Shown here one piece after another: positions 13,703 through 13,949 of a stretch of 13,949 bases of DNA. Under the pieces are notes generated by a model that ran no database searches, was not told the DNA's origin, and saw only the letters and a program-made list of their open reading frames with translations. This DNA is from an uncultured Oribacterium sp. (GTDB lineage Bacteria; Bacillota; Clostridia; Lachnospirales; Lachnospiraceae): NCBI GenBank assembly GCA_900772695.1, contig CAAGRO010000399.1:1-13949 (forward strand), in the 5' to 3' direction. Within the stretch, counting starts at the first letter, position 1, and each line of letters begins with the position of its first letter. The position numbers were made by a program, and so were the translations under genes.

Positions 13703-13949
13703 TCAACTTGAAATCGAGCTGTTTTTTCGCGCGGCATCGCCGTCGTCTGATCCATAAGCCTGGCCGAAGATCTCCTCCGAAATCAAATCATCTCGAGGAA
13801 CGTGGTGAGGGCGCGCGAATACTCGGATATATCCTGTCTCGCCATAAGCCCTCGGCTTCAAATCATCTCCAGGAACGTGGTGAGGGCGCGCGAATACTCG
13901 GATATATCCTGTCTCGCCATAAGCCCTCGGCTTCAAATCATCTCCAGGA
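13703..13949 (-). CDS. Uncertain frame made of 25-residue repeats, open at right edge
   Basis: The minus-strand frame is open from the right edge to a TGA at 13703-13705. It reads about two and a quarter copies of a 25-residue unit beginning LKPRAYGETGYIRVFARPHH, then a non-repeated tail LISEEIFGQAYGSDDGDAA... Because the unit is 75 bp, frames stay open by period alone, and the opposite strand is open too. It could be the C-terminus of a repeat protein entering from the right, or non-coding repeat. Confidence 0.2.
   Translation of the reverse strand, partial: PGDDLKPRAYGETGYIRVFARPHHVPGDDLKPRAYGETGYIRVFARPHHVPRDDLISEEIFGQAYGSDDGDAARKNSSISS
13784..13949. repeat. 75-bp tandem repeat at the right edge
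   Basis: CAAATCATCTC recurs at 13784, 13859 and 13934, giving two near-identical 75-bp units and the start of a third cut by the edge. Units differ by only one or two bases (CGAGG versus CCAGG). Each holds GGATATATCC and GAGGGCGCGCGAA. A decayed partial copy (CCATAAGCC.. to CAAATCAT) precedes them at about 13752-13790. The near identity suggests recent duplication. Confidence 0.8.

Overview
The window looks like a chromosomal segment of a Gram-positive anaerobe of the Clostridia, most likely Lachnospiraceae-like. The reasons are an ornithine-fermentation type dehydrogenase, a YesM/YesN-type two-component pair, a CUT1 sugar ABC transporter with a lipoprotein binding protein and no ATPase gene, strong AGGAGG ribosome binding sites, and a base composition near 50% GC. 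The species assignment is inference. Every confident gene lies on the minus strand, so transcription runs right to left.

Layout from right to left. (1) 13703-13949: a 75-bp tandem repeat running off the right edge. (2) 12970-13637: clusters B, C and D of a 37-bp quasi-palindromic element. (3) 10125-12617: a GH31 alpha-glycosidase. (4) 6801-9947: a sugar ABC operon (binding lipoprotein, then two permeases), with a stem-loop after the binding-protein gene and a strong terminator at the end. (5) 3299-6593: a histidine kinase and an AraC-type response regulator whose genes overlap by 26 bp. (6) 2502-3017: a short MerR-family regulator, and 1311-2336: 2,4-diaminopentanoate dehydrogenase, whose promoter has the 19-bp spacer typical of MerR control and which ends in a clear terminator. 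(7) 759-1073: cluster A of the 37-bp element. (8) 1-495: the N-terminal part of a lipoprotein, preceded by a leader with tandem hairpin repeats.

The glycosidase, transporter and two-component system form a plausible sugar-uptake module. The sensor kinase would signal to the regulator, which would activate the transporter. The imported oligosaccharide would be cut in the cytoplasm by the GH31 enzyme, which has no signal peptide. A 13-base motif (TGCACTTTTTTAA) is identical upstream of both the binding-protein gene and the GH31 gene and is a candidate shared operator.

The most unusual structure is the 37-bp element family. Fifteen copies lie in two intergenic regions. They are mostly spaced by 34-37 bp (period about 73 bp) and arranged around dyads as plus copies followed by minus copies. 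Their palindromic arms have changed together between clusters (TATAT.., TATACACG, TATCCAAT types) while a TTT/AAA core stays fixed. Copies flanking a dyad centre differ at their last two bases from outer copies, which all end TATG. It is not a CRISPR array, and I do not recognise it as a described element.
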